Below are positions 1-6,789 of a DNA stretch of 23,793 bases, piece by piece. The notes beneath the pieces were generated by a model. The model saw only the letters and a list, made by a program, of their open reading frames with translations, searched no databases and was not told the DNA's origin. The DNA lies in the NCBI GenBank assembly GCA_964195155.1, contig CAXMOP010000065.1, positions 1 to 23,793 of the forward strand. Reading direction: 5' to 3'. The stretch comes from JACZST01 sp964195155 (GTDB lineage: Bacteria; Actinomycetota; Acidimicrobiia; Spongiisociales; UBA5794). Made by a program: the position numbers and the translations under genes. Numbering within the stretch: the first letter of the stretch is position 1; the number at the start of each line of letters is the position of its first letter.

Positions 1-643
1 CCGCCACCAGCCGGGCAACGACGAAGACCAGGTATACCTGTCCAATGACCGCCGCGGAGACCGAAGCCGCCCGTGCCAGCTCGGTCCGCGGGGCGAGATC
101 GCCATAGCCAAGGGTGGTGGTCGTCACCAGGCTGAAGTACATGAAGGAGGTAGTCGGCTGGGCCGTACCGAAGAAACCCCCCGGCTCGAAGATGTCGATG
201 GCGAGGAATAGGAACATGAACATCATCGCAATCAGCAGATAGACGCTGGCGGCGCCGAGCAGCGTTTCTGCCCTGACCTGTGAATGCCCCACCAGCCGCC
301 TCAGTACCAGGTATGGCGTGGCGACCACCAGCAGAAACCACACGACTCGGAGGAAGGCGACCGAATCGATTGCCGAGATGAACGAGATCAACGACCAGAG
401 CACGAATCCGCCAACCAGAAGGATGCCGAGTCGCAGCAAGGGCCGGTTGGAGCCGGAGGCAAGGAGGGCAAGCACCAGGGTGATGCCCGTGAGCACGGTG
501 ACCGCAACCTCCGCGATCGAAGTCGCCGACCCGCGCCGCGGCAGGTCGACCAGGAGCAGCATGCCGATCGTGACCACGACCGTCACCAGCACCAGCCCGA
601 AACGATCGATGAAGTAGCCCTGGACAGGTGGGTCGCCGGCCAT
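1..643 (-). CDS. Potassium-channel-like membrane protein (Ion_trans_2 type), C-terminus cut by window edge
   Basis: The reverse strand reads open from an ATG at 643 to base 1 with no stop, giving 214 residues of a protein that continues outside the window. The sequence is mostly hydrophobic, with membrane segments near residues 14-33, 45-62, 72-90, 98-114 and 131-150. A pore loop follows, ending in the selectivity-filter sequence TTTTLGYGDLAP (about residues 174-185), and then a final hydrophobic helix. TxGYGD is the hallmark of K+-selective channels. The helices before the final pore unit number more than two, so this is not a minimal KcsA-like channel; similar proteins are annotated as ion channel family proteins. 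A TAGCCT box lies 6 nt before the ATG, suggesting a leaderless transcript. Channel identity is well supported; gating and physiological role are unknown. Confidence 0.85.
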   Translation of the reverse strand, partial: MAGDPPVQGYFIDRFGLVLVTVVVTIGMLLLVDLPRRGSATSIAEVAVTVLTGITLVLALLASGSNRPLLRLGILLVGGFVLWSLISFISAIDSVAFLRVVWFLLVVATPYLVLRRLVGHSQVRAETLLGAASVYLLIAMMFMFLFLAIDIFEPGGFFGTAQPTTSFMYFSLVTTTTLGYGDLAPRTELARAASVSAAVIGQVYLVFVVARLVA

Positions 644-649
644 GCACCG

Positions 650-655
650 AGGCTA
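650..655 (-). promoter_or_regulatory. Candidate -10 box of the channel gene
   Basis: On the minus strand TAGCCT is followed by 6 nt and then the ATG at 643. This fits TANNNT placed so that transcription would begin at or near the start codon. No Shine-Dalgarno sequence is visible. Confidence 0.4.
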
Positions 656-680
656 GCCAGGAACACCTGGCCGCTCCGTC

Positions 681-686
681 TATGGT
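681..686 (+). promoter_or_regulatory. Candidate -10 box of the thioesterase-like gene
   Basis: TATGGT followed by TTTGCC and the ATG at 693. No Shine-Dalgarno sequence is visible, which fits a leaderless start. It lies back to back with the channel promoter in a 49-bp divergent gap. Confidence 0.4.
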
Positions 687-692
687 TTTGCC

Positions 693-1394
693 ATGGAACG
701 AACCGTCACCATCGACCACCGTTTTCGCGGCCCCCCGAAGAGCGGGAACGGCGGGTACGCCGCAGGCGTGGTCGCCGAGGGCGTCGATGGAGTCTCGGTG
801 GCGACCTTGCGGGTGCCGCCTCCGCTGGATACGCCGATGAACCTGCGCGGGGACGGATCCGACAGCAGGCTGCTCGACGGGGATCAGCTGGTCGCTGAGG
901 CGGAGTCTGCAGACCTCGACCTTGCTGTTCCGACGCCACCCACCTTGGACGCAGCCGTGGCCGCCTCGCAGCGGTTCGCCGTCGAGGGCCACATCTTCCC
1001 CGGATGCTTCGTCTGCGGACCGGAACGCACCGAGGGAGACGGGCTGCGGATCTTCCCGGGGCCGGTGATAGGAACCGACCTGGTGGCGTCATCGTGGACA
1101 CCGGACACTTCCCTCGGAGAGCATGGACGCCCGCTCGATCGACGCTACATCTGGGCCGCCCTGGACTGTCCCTCGTATTTCGCACTCGGCACCGCGCCCT
1201 ACGCAGTCCTGGGACGGCTCACTGCGGCAATCGACACGCTGCCGGTCATTGGTGAAGAGATCATCGCGATGGGCTGGCCGATGGGCGTCGACGGGCGCAA
1301 GCTCTACTCAGGATCTGCCCTCGTCACCTCGGACGCCCGGGTGCTGGCGAAGGCGGCGGCCGTCTGGATCGAGCTCAAGAAGGAAGGCGCCTAG
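693..1394 (+). CDS. Hot-dog/thioesterase-like protein with CFVCG motif
   Basis: A 233-aa soluble protein with no signal peptide. The N-terminal part has GPPKSGNGGYAAGVVAEG (residues 13-30), resembling the glycine-rich opening of acyl-CoA thioesterase-like hot-dog domains. The middle carries GCFVCGPERTEGDGLRIFPG (104-123), a block I associate with actinobacterial conserved hypothetical proteins of hot-dog type. A second conserved-looking stretch is YIWAALDCPSYFAL (152-165). A double hot-dog fold and action on acyl-CoA esters are inferred from these motifs; no catalytic residue can be named. The Cys pair in CFVC could be structural. The start is supported by the TATGGT box 6 nt upstream. It stands alone, divergent from the channel gene and convergent with the BNR-repeat gene across 56 bp. 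Confidence 0.7.
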   Translation: MERTVTIDHRFRGPPKSGNGGYAAGVVAEGVDGVSVATLRVPPPLDTPMNLRGDGSDSRLLDGDQLVAEAESADLDLAVPTPPTLDAAVAASQRFAVEGHIFPGCFVCGPERTEGDGLRIFPGPVIGTDLVASSWTPDTSLGEHGRPLDRRYIWAALDCPSYFALGTAPYAVLGRLTAAIDTLPVIGEEIIAMGWPMGVDGRKLYSGSALVTSDARVLAKAAAVWIELKKEGA

Positions 1395-1450
1395 CGAGCC
1401 GACGAGCGATGCGCCTGCTCAGTGCCCGCCTACTGCCTCGGCCCACTGCC

Positions 1451-2362
1451 CTACCCGAGCCCTAGGCACCGGACGCTGGGCAGTCCCTCGGCCACAGCGG
1501 CCCAGGATTCTCCGGCGTCGCCAGATTGGTACACCGTGCCGTCTGCGTCGCCGATCATCACGAGCTCGCCGTTCGCCTGAAGACACGCGGTGTTGACGTT
1601 GGTGGAAAACCACTCGGGCAGGCCCTTTTCGCATCGATGGATCCGGGTCCCGGCAGGGTCGGTCCGGTAGACCGCGGCCTGCTGGCCACGGTTGCTTCGA
1701 GACGCCGATACGAACACTCGATCCTCGGTGACCGCCACCGCACGGCAGTACGAGGCGTGCAGGCCGTCGCTGTGGAACCTCCAGGTGTCCGCCCCATCGC
1801 GAGAGATGGCGAGCCCGCGAGCGGTCGCAGCCAGCGCGGTCCCCGACTCCTCAGGGTGCGCAACGACCTCGTGCACGTCGGCGTTGATGTCCATCGTGTC
1901 GCGCCACACCGGGTCGTCCTCCCGGTAGCGGAGGATGCCGCCGACATGTACGTTCAGGTACACCGATCCGTCCACGTCCGCGGCCAGCGAGCGCACGTCG
2001 GGAGGCCCGCCCCAAGGCGTGTACCAGTCGTCGCGCCCCGGGGCCTCTTCGAAAGCCTGATCAACGATTGGCGACGTTCCGGTGCCTCCCCCAGCGGGAA
2101 GACGGAAGAGGCGCGCCGCTTCGGCTCCGAGCAAGACCTCGTCGGGTCGCGCCAGCAGGCAGTTGAGCCGCACCTCATCCACGCCTGCCACGCGGCTCGG
2201 CGTTGTGCCGTCCGGCACGCTCCACACGTCGCTGCCGTCGGTCAGCACCCACCATTCGCCTTCGCCCCTCGCCAGCGCGTCGATCCGGTGGCCAGAGAGG
2301 ACGGCCGGCGACTCGGATCCAAGCTCGTACAAGCCATCCGCGGTACCGATCAGCGTCCTCAT
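1451..2362 (-). CDS. BNR/Asp-box beta-propeller protein (sialidase/Ycf48-like fold)
   Basis: About 303 aa. Two Asp-box motifs (SxDxGx[TS]W) are visible: SRDGADTW near residue 187 and SGDAGESW near residue 280. The spacing and the repeated pattern of small hydrophobic strands fit a beta-propeller. There is no signal peptide, lipobox or membrane segment, so it looks cytoplasmic. No sialidase catalytic arginine triad is recognisable, so an enzymatic role should not be assumed; scaffold or ligand-binding proteins share the fold. An ATG four codons earlier (2374) is possible. I prefer 2362 because TATGGT lies 7 nt before it. It is the last gene of the minus-strand group behind arsC, 39 nt downstream of the lipoprotein stop. 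Confidence 0.7.
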   Translation of the reverse strand: MRTLIGTADGLYELGSESPAVLSGHRIDALARGEGEWWVLTDGSDVWSVPDGTTPSRVAGVDEVRLNCLLARPDEVLLGAEAARLFRLPAGGGTGTSPIVDQAFEEAPGRDDWYTPWGGPPDVRSLAADVDGSVYLNVHVGGILRYREDDPVWRDTMDINADVHEVVAHPEESGTALAATARGLAISRDGADTWRFHSDGLHASYCRAVAVTEDRVFVSASRSNRGQQAAVYRTDPAGTRIHRCEKGLPEWFSTNVNTACLQANGELVMIGDADGTVYQSGDAGESWAAVAEGLPSVRCLGLG

Positions 2363-2369
2363 CCACCCA

Positions 2370-2375
2370 ACCATA
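2370..2375 (-). promoter_or_regulatory. Candidate -10 box of the BNR-repeat gene
   Basis: TATGGT on the minus strand, 7 nt before the ATG at 2362. It would give this last gene of the group its own leaderless transcript. The same hexamer precedes the thioesterase-like gene at 693. Confidence 0.35.
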
Positions 2376-2401
2376 CGGCGTGGACGCCGCCTGCGACAGG
2401 A

Positions 2402-3571
2402 TCAGCCACCCGGGCTCCACGCCACCCACGATCCCGAAGAGACCCGAACCGGAGCGGGCTGATCCAGGTGCTGCACCCACACCCCGGTCTCGTCGCCAAC
2501 CCGACCCGGGTAGGCAAACGCGCTGCTATCGGGCGACCACAGGGTCATCGACTGGGCGTACTGATCGAAGAAGGGCGCAAAGCTGACCCACCATGTCGGG
2601 TCGGGGATGAACGGCGGGAAGTCAACGACCTGACCGTCTTCCCAAACGTGCCACGCCAGCCGCGAAGACGCCTCGTCGAAAAGGTCGAGGTAGAGGAGGC
2701 GGCGGCCGGTGGGATCCCAGAAGAAAGCCGCGATACCGCCCCGTGCCACGGTCTCGACCACGCCGTCGTCGAGTCCGACGACGACCAGCGCCTCAGCGGG
2801 CAAGAGAGGAACCTGCCGGGCCAGGATCTCGATACCGCCAGCCGGCATTACTCCCCCGACGGAGCGCACGGCCACCCGGTCGCCGCCCACCACGAGATGG
2901 GTCGGGCCGCCGACCGTGGCCAGGTCGATCGACTGCTCGCCGCTCAGGACGCTGAGAAAAGACGTTGAGCCGGCGGCGCGAATGTAGACGACGGAGTCGC
3001 CCCACGCCGCCGGGGCGCCAAACGGTCCGGGGACAACGGCCGCTGCTCTCGTATCCGGATACACCTCCTTGAGGGCAGCGTTTCCCACGTGGGCGACCAG
3101 GCGCCCGTCCGGCATCCAGGTGAGGAAGAAGGGAAAGCCGCCCTCGAGCGTGCCGACCGACTCGTCGGCGTGGAGTATCTCGGCGGCAAGGCTGCCGTCG
3201 AGGTCGCTTCGCAGCGTCACGATGTCGCCGTCGTTGGTACCGGGGCGTGGATATAGGAAGAACGGCGGCGTGACGAACTCAACCCGTCTGAGCTGCTCAC
3301 CCTCGATCGTGGCGACGACGACAGCGCCGCCGAAGCCCGACTGTTCCACGAACACCAGATTTTCGGGTCCAGACCAGACGGGCTGGAACACCGTCGCCGA
3401 TCCGTCGATCTCGGTCAGGGTGGCGATCGTCTCACCCTCGATGGTGATCAGCCCGATTTGGCCGTCCCCATCGACGACTGCGAGCAGCCCTTGCTGGGGC
3501 GCTTCGCTTCCCGAGGTGCAGGCAGCAACCAGCAGCGCTGCCGCTGCGATCGCCGCCACATATCTGCTCAT
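2402..3571 (-). CDS. Beta-propeller lipoprotein (TolB/WD40-like), function unknown
   Basis: A 389-aa protein with a short lipoprotein signal: a hydrophobic run followed by LLVAAC, with Cys18 the likely lipidated residue. The mature part is built of repeated strand patterns such as GLITIEGETIATLTEIDGS and LWSPDSSAFAYPGR. The latter resembles the WSPDG/FSPDG motifs of TolB-type propellers. It is therefore expected outside the membrane as a beta-propeller; what it binds is not visible. The ATG is 11 nt past the MFS stop, with GAGG 4 nt before it as a possible ribosome site and a TAGCGT box 8 nt upstream. It could be cotranscribed with the transporter or also have its own start. Conservation beyond the propeller pattern cannot be judged here. 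Confidence 0.75.
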   Translation of the reverse strand: MSRYVAAIAAAALLVAACTSGSEAPQQGLLAVVDGDGQIGLITIEGETIATLTEIDGSATVFQPVWSGPENLVFVEQSGFGGAVVVATIEGEQLRRVEFVTPPFFLYPRPGTNDGDIVTLRSDLDGSLAAEILHADESVGTLEGGFPFFLTWMPDGRLVAHVGNAALKEVYPDTRAAAVVPGPFGAPAAWGDSVVYIRAAGSTSFLSVLSGEQSIDLATVGGPTHLVVGGDRVAVRSVGGVMPAGGIEILARQVPLLPAEALVVVGLDDGVVETVARGGIAAFFWDPTGRRLLYLDLFDEASSRLAWHVWEDGQVVDFPPFIPDPTWWVSFAPFFDQYAQSMTLWSPDSSAFAYPGRVGDETGVWVQHLDQPAPVRVSSGSWVAWSPGG

Positions 3572-3579
3572 CGACCTCG

Positions 3580-3585
3580 ACGCTA
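3580..3585 (-). promoter_or_regulatory. Candidate internal -10 box of the lipoprotein gene, overlapping the MFS stop codon
   Basis: TAGCGT on the minus strand, 8 nt before the ATG at 3571. Its first three bases are the TAG stop codon of the MFS gene. Because that TAG is constrained by coding, this box is weaker evidence than the free-standing ones. Confidence 0.25.
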
Positions 3586-4752
3586 ACGACCGTTGGATCC
3601 CGCAGCGACGGTTCCCCGGTCACGCACCCATCCGAACAACAGGATCGCGGCGATAACGTTGGCGACAACGGCGGCGAGCGCGGGACCGGTCAGCCCGAAC
3701 GCACCAAACAGCAGTGGCCCGATCGCGGCGCCGAGCCCCCGCCCGGCCGACATGGCCACCACCATCCACGCCAGGAACCGCGCCCGTGCGTCGGGCTGGA
3801 GCTCGGTGGCAAGCGGGATCGACGAAACGATCGTGAACTCAAACCCAAACAACGCCACGGCCAGCAGCCCAAGGCCGATCCCGAGCCGGCCCCCCGCCGG
3901 GATGAGCAGGGCAAAGCCGACCGCCGAGATCGACAGGCCGATCAGCACCGCTCTGCGTTTGCCGAGGCGGTCGGTGAACGCCACGGTCGCTCCCTCACCG
4001 GCGAGCTCGGCAAGCCCGATGAGCACGGCGGCGGCACCGAGGGCTGCCAGCGTCAGGCCGAAAGAGTTCTCGAGCCATGCCCCAAAGATCACGAACATCA
4101 TCTCGGCACCGAGGGTGAAAAAGGCGGCGACCACCAAAAACACCATGCCCGGCATGGAGAATCGGCTGGCTGCGTTCGGAGCGCCTTCGATGTGACGGTC
4201 TGGATCGACGAATCGGGGTACCAGCAGTAGCGCGACGACGGTCAGTGCGGCAAAGGCCCAGAAGGGGGCGACCCATTCGCCTCTGGCGATCAGCCAGCCG
4301 GTGATCGGGGCACCGATGAGCAGCGAGAGCGCCCAGGTGAGCTCGAAGATTCCGAGGTACCTGGCCCGCCGCTCGTACGGCACCCGGTCGGCGATATAGG
4401 CCTGGGAGGCGATGTCGTACGACGGCTTGGCCAGCCCGATGAGGACGAACCCGACCAGCGCACCGACATAGACCCCGGTGATGGCGGTGACGGTGGCACC
4501 GGCGATGAAGAGCAGACAGCCGGTGACGATGAGCCGGCGTCGCGCTTCGCCCTTGCCGGCGACCCGCTGGATGACCGGTGTCGCCAGGCCGGCCACCCAG
4601 CGGGCACTCACCAGGTATCCGGCGGCCTCGAGCGGCACGCCAAGTCCTCTCGCAATGGCGGGGAGGAACGGATAGACGAACCGGAACGCCGTGTTCATCA
4701 CCAGTCGTTCCGAGCTGAGGAAGGCGAGCGAAGATCGGATCGGCTTGGGCAT
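3583..4752 (-). CDS. Major facilitator superfamily transporter
   Basis: A 389-aa, highly hydrophobic protein with about 12 membrane segments in two halves. The first half begins near residue 17 with FRFVYPFLPAIARGLG and contains the short charged loop GKGEARRRL between helices 2 and 3, the position of MFS motif A. The second half repeats the pattern (TDRLGKRRAVLIGLSIS). This pseudo-twofold layout and length are typical of DHA1-like drug/metabolite exporters. The substrate cannot be read from sequence. Its position two steps downstream of arsC raises the possibility of export of an arsenic species, but the ArsJ partner glyceraldehyde-3-phosphate dehydrogenase is absent, so this is only a hint. 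The start at 4752 has a TAACCT box 6 nt upstream. Confidence 0.9.
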   Translation of the reverse strand: MPKPIRSSLAFLSSERLVMNTAFRFVYPFLPAIARGLGVPLEAAGYLVSARWVAGLATPVIQRVAGKGEARRRLIVTGCLLFIAGATVTAITGVYVGALVGFVLIGLAKPSYDIASQAYIADRVPYERRARYLGIFELTWALSLLIGAPITGWLIARGEWVAPFWAFAALTVVALLLVPRFVDPDRHIEGAPNAASRFSMPGMVFLVVAAFFTLGAEMMFVIFGAWLENSFGLTLAALGAAAVLIGLAELAGEGATVAFTDRLGKRRAVLIGLSISAVGFALLIPAGGRLGIGLGLLAVALFGFEFTIVSSIPLATELQPDARARFLAWMVVAMSAGRGLGAAIGPLLFGAFGLTGPALAAVVANVIAAILLFGWVRDRGTVAAGSNGR

Positions 4753-4758
4753 CGGGCG

Positions 4759-4764
4759 AGGTTA
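4759..4764 (-). promoter_or_regulatory. Candidate -10 box of the MFS gene
   Basis: TAACCT on the minus strand, 6 nt before the ATG at 4752. Its TAA is also the stop codon of the possible 24-aa ORF between arsC and the transporter gene. Confidence 0.35.
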
Positions 4765-4836
4765 GGAGTCGCCGCCAGACTCGACGTACCGCTTGAGGCG
4801 ATGGAGGGTTCGGCCCCACACTTCGCTTCGCTCCAT
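4762..4836 (-). CDS. Possible 24-aa ORF coupled to arsC
   Basis: A short ORF whose ATG overlaps the arsC stop as TGATG (minus strand, 4838-4834). It runs 24 codons to a TAA 9 nt before the MFS start. The predicted peptide begins MERSEVWGRTLHRLKRYVES and is basic and probably amphipathic. The overlap geometry is the same as at the protease/MoxR junction (20262), where both genes are certainly real. Against it are the size and the chance that such an overlap arises by coincidence. It could be a real microprotein, a translated spacer that carries ribosomes toward the transporter gene, or nothing. I do not recognise the peptide. Confidence 0.25.
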   Translation of the reverse strand: MERSEVWGRTLHRLKRYVESGGDS

Positions 4837-5252
4837 CAGCCAAGCTCGTCGAGCTCGGCGAGGAGGCCGCGGACGCGTTCCTCGATCTCGTCGCGGATCG
4901 GTCGGATCGCCTCCAGCGAGAGCCCCGAGGGATCCTCGACCTCCCAGTCGACGTACCGGGTCCCGGGGTAGACCGGGCAGGTGTCGCCACAGCCCATGGT
5001 GATGACCACTTCCGCCGTTCGAATCCTGTCGTCGCTCCAATGCCGGGGCTGCTCGCCGGCGATATCGACGCCGCGCTCGGCCATGGCGGCGATCGCTACC
5101 GGGTTCACTCGATCGGCGGGATCTGAGCCGCCCGAGTACACGTCGATGCGCCCGTCGGCGAGGTGCCGCATCCACCCTGCCGCCATCTGTGACCGACCGG
5201 CGTTGTGCACACAGAGGAAGAGCACGCCCGGGTTGGAAGAGTCAACGCCCAT
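4836..5252 (-). CDS. arsC: Arsenate reductase, low-molecular-weight phosphatase family
   Basis: A 138-aa protein that reduces arsenate to arsenite in the cytoplasm. The P-loop CVHNAGRS with nucleophile Cys14 is near the N-terminus, preceded by the first strand GVLFLC. Further on is VITMGCGDTCPVYPG (about residues 87-101), which holds two more cysteines, then the YVDWEVEDPSG segment with the conserved DP of the general-acid loop. This arrangement matches actinobacterial ArsC, some of which use mycothiol/mycoredoxin rather than thioredoxin; which one applies here is inference. The reading frame stays open far upstream, but the family N-terminus and an AT-rich promoter-like stretch fix the start at 5252. 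No arsR or arsB is present nearby; an MFS gene follows. Its upstream neighbour is the divergent DUF1684 gene. Confidence 0.9.
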   Translation of the reverse strand: MGVDSSNPGVLFLCVHNAGRSQMAAGWMRHLADGRIDVYSGGSDPADRVNPVAIAAMAERGVDIAGEQPRHWSDDRIRTAEVVITMGCGDTCPVYPGTRYVDWEVEDPSGLSLEAIRPIRDEIEERVRGLLAELDELG

Positions 5253-5260
5253 GCTCAGCC

Positions 5261-5268
5261 AATATATA
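5261..5268. promoter_or_regulatory. Symmetric AATATATA element, candidate shared divergent -10
   Basis: The 21-bp gap between the arsC ATG (5252, minus) and the DUF1684 ATG (5274, plus) contains one AT-rich island in otherwise GC-rich DNA. On the plus strand TATATA (5263-5268) lies 5 nt before the ATG. On the minus strand TATATT (5266-5261) lies 8 nt before its ATG. There is no room for two separate promoters between the start codons, so a shared leaderless bidirectional element is the simplest reading. Confidence 0.5.
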
Positions 5269-5273
5269 GGTTC

Positions 5274-5885
5274 ATGAGCAACACCCTGGACCTCGCCGAC
5301 TACCGGAGGCGGGTCTCTGACCTGTACACCGCGGTCCGTCGGTCGACCGACGGTGAAGGTGCCTGGACCGAATGGCGGGCGGGCCGTGACCGGCTCTTTG
5401 CCACGCATCCGCAAAGCCCGGTGCCACCCGACGAGCGAGACGGCTTCGCCGGCGCGGCGTTCTTTGCCTACGACCCCGGATGGCTCGTGCTCGCAACGGT
5501 GGACGCGGTCGAGGACGAACCGGTGCTGATCGACCACAGCGGGGATGGCAACACCCGGTTCGCCCGCTTCGGCACCGCAACAGCCACCGTTGGGGGTCGG
5601 CGGGTCGCCCTCGACGTCTACTGGCTCGACTCCTACGGCGGCGGGCTGTTTCTCCCATTTGCTGATGCCACCAACGGCGGCCCTACCTACGGCGGGGGGC
5701 GTTACCTGCTCGACACCGCCAAGGGAGCCGATCTCGGATTGCGCGACGGCGCCCTGGTGCTCGACTTCAACTACAGCTACCACCCGTCGTGTGTTTGGGA
5801 CGATCGTTGGTCGTGCCCGCTGGCACCGCCGGGAAACCGGCTCGATCTGGCCGTGGAGGCAGGCGAGCGGCTGTCGAGGCCGTAG
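5274..5885 (+). CDS. DUF1684 family protein
   Basis: A 203-aa soluble protein. The C-terminal half carries the family signature: LDFNYSYHPSCVWDDRWSCP followed at once by LAPPGNRLDLAVEAGE, matching the DFN.aYnPpC......CPlPPpeNrL.v.v.aGE pattern of DUF1684. Upstream are the FAYDPGWLVLA segment and YWLDSYGGGLFLPFADATNG, the family's conserved core with FxPFxDxTxG. The biochemical role of DUF1684 is not established as far as I know. The frame is open 23 codons further upstream, but that would run into arsC; the ATG at 5274 is chosen because it starts just past the AT-rich element and fits the family length. It is followed by pirin only 10 nt after its stop, suggesting a functional or at least transcriptional link. 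Confidence 0.85.
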   Translation: MSNTLDLADYRRRVSDLYTAVRRSTDGEGAWTEWRAGRDRLFATHPQSPVPPDERDGFAGAAFFAYDPGWLVLATVDAVEDEPVLIDHSGDGNTRFARFGTATATVGGRRVALDVYWLDSYGGGLFLPFADATNGGPTYGGGRYLLDTAKGADLGLRDGALVLDFNYSYHPSCVWDDRWSCPLAPPGNRLDLAVEAGERLSRP

Positions 5886-5888
5886 GGT
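5883..5888 (+). promoter_or_regulatory. Candidate -10 box of pirin, overlapping the DUF1684 stop codon
   Basis: TAGGGT, whose TAG is the DUF1684 stop, lies 7 nt before the pirin ATG at 5896. The same stretch also contains GGTGGAG, which could act as a Shine-Dalgarno sequence, so initiation may be leaderless, leadered or both. Confidence 0.25.
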
Positions 5889-5895
5889 GGAGACC

Positions 5896-6783
5896 ATGAC
5901 CAGCAACGACACCGTCGAGGTGCGCGAGGGCCGCGTCGCCAAGGTCGGAAATCTCAGTGTCATGCGGGTCCTGCCGACCAAGGGCCGGCGCACCGTTGGT
6001 GCCTGGTGCTTCGTCGACATGATGCTTCCCGGCGACGAAGTCGAGCCGGACCCGATGGAGATCGGGCCCCACCCCCATATCGGGCTCCAAACCGTGACCT
6101 GGCTGCTGCACGGTGAGGCGCTCCACTCCGACTCGCTCGGCACCGAGCAACTGATCCGGGCCGGTCAGCTGAACCTGATGACGTCGGGCCACGGCATTGC
6201 CCATGCCGAGCTCGGTTCCAAGACCGGTGCGCTCGGGTTGCAAATGTGGATCGCCCTGCCCGAGGACACCCGCCACGGCGGTTCGGCCTTCGAGCACCAC
6301 GCGGACCTCCCAACCCACGACCTCGGTACCGGGGAGGCGACGGTCATCCTCGGCAACCTCGACGGGACCGCGTCTCCGGCAAGAACCGACACGCCGCTGG
6401 TCGGGGCCGAATTGTCCCTTGCCACGGGCGTGGTGGAGGTCGCTGCCGACACCGGGTTTGAGTACGGGCTTGTCCCCATCGAGGGCAAGGTCAAGATCAA
6501 CGGGGCGATCGTGGAGCCGGGCTACCTCGGCCTGATCCCCGCCGGGGGGCAGACCCTGCACATCGAAGCGGACCAGGACAACACCAGGGCCATGCTGATC
6601 GGCGGCGAGCCGCTCGGCGAGCGGATCCAGATGTGGTGGAACTTCGTCGCCCGCAACCGCGAGGAGCTGACCCAGGCATGGCGCGACTGGGATACGGGCG
6701 AAACCGACCGTTTCGCCGAAGTCAGCTCGACCCTCGACCGGATCGAGGCCCCTCGCCCGATGTGGGTCTCCCCGGGCGGCTGA
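5896..6783 (+). CDS. Pirin family protein
   Basis: A 295-aa bicupin. The N-terminal cupin carries the four metal ligands of pirins: His59 and His61 in GPHPHIGLQTVTWLLHGE, and His103 and Glu105 in TSGHGIAHAELG. The usual Glu of the HxH...ETVTY motif is Gln here (QTVTW). Pirins bind Fe and are variously reported as quercetin dioxygenases or redox-sensitive regulators; the role here is not decided by sequence. The C-terminal cupin (about 185-265) is intact. The protein is cytoplasmic, with no signal peptide. It sits between DUF1684 and an amidohydrolase in a plus-strand run with gaps of 10 and 6 nt, which fits an operon. The start is set by the purine-rich GGTGGAG and the TAGGGT box. Confidence 0.92.
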   Translation: MTSNDTVEVREGRVAKVGNLSVMRVLPTKGRRTVGAWCFVDMMLPGDEVEPDPMEIGPHPHIGLQTVTWLLHGEALHSDSLGTEQLIRAGQLNLMTSGHGIAHAELGSKTGALGLQMWIALPEDTRHGGSAFEHHADLPTHDLGTGEATVILGNLDGTASPARTDTPLVGAELSLATGVVEVAADTGFEYGLVPIEGKVKINGAIVEPGYLGLIPAGGQTLHIEADQDNTRAMLIGGEPLGERIQMWWNFVARNREELTQAWRDWDTGETDRFAEVSSTLDRIEAPRPMWVSPGG

Positions 6784-6789
6784 GCTGCG

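Noticed and set aside
1526..2968. Plus-strand open frame of 480 codons across the two propeller genes
   Set aside because: Antisense to genes with Asp-box motifs and a lipoprotein signal; no domain in its own translation.
5253..6143. Upstream extension of the arsC frame (435 codons in total)
   Set aside because: It would overlap DUF1684 and pirin antisense, and the ArsC family N-terminus begins just before the P-loop.
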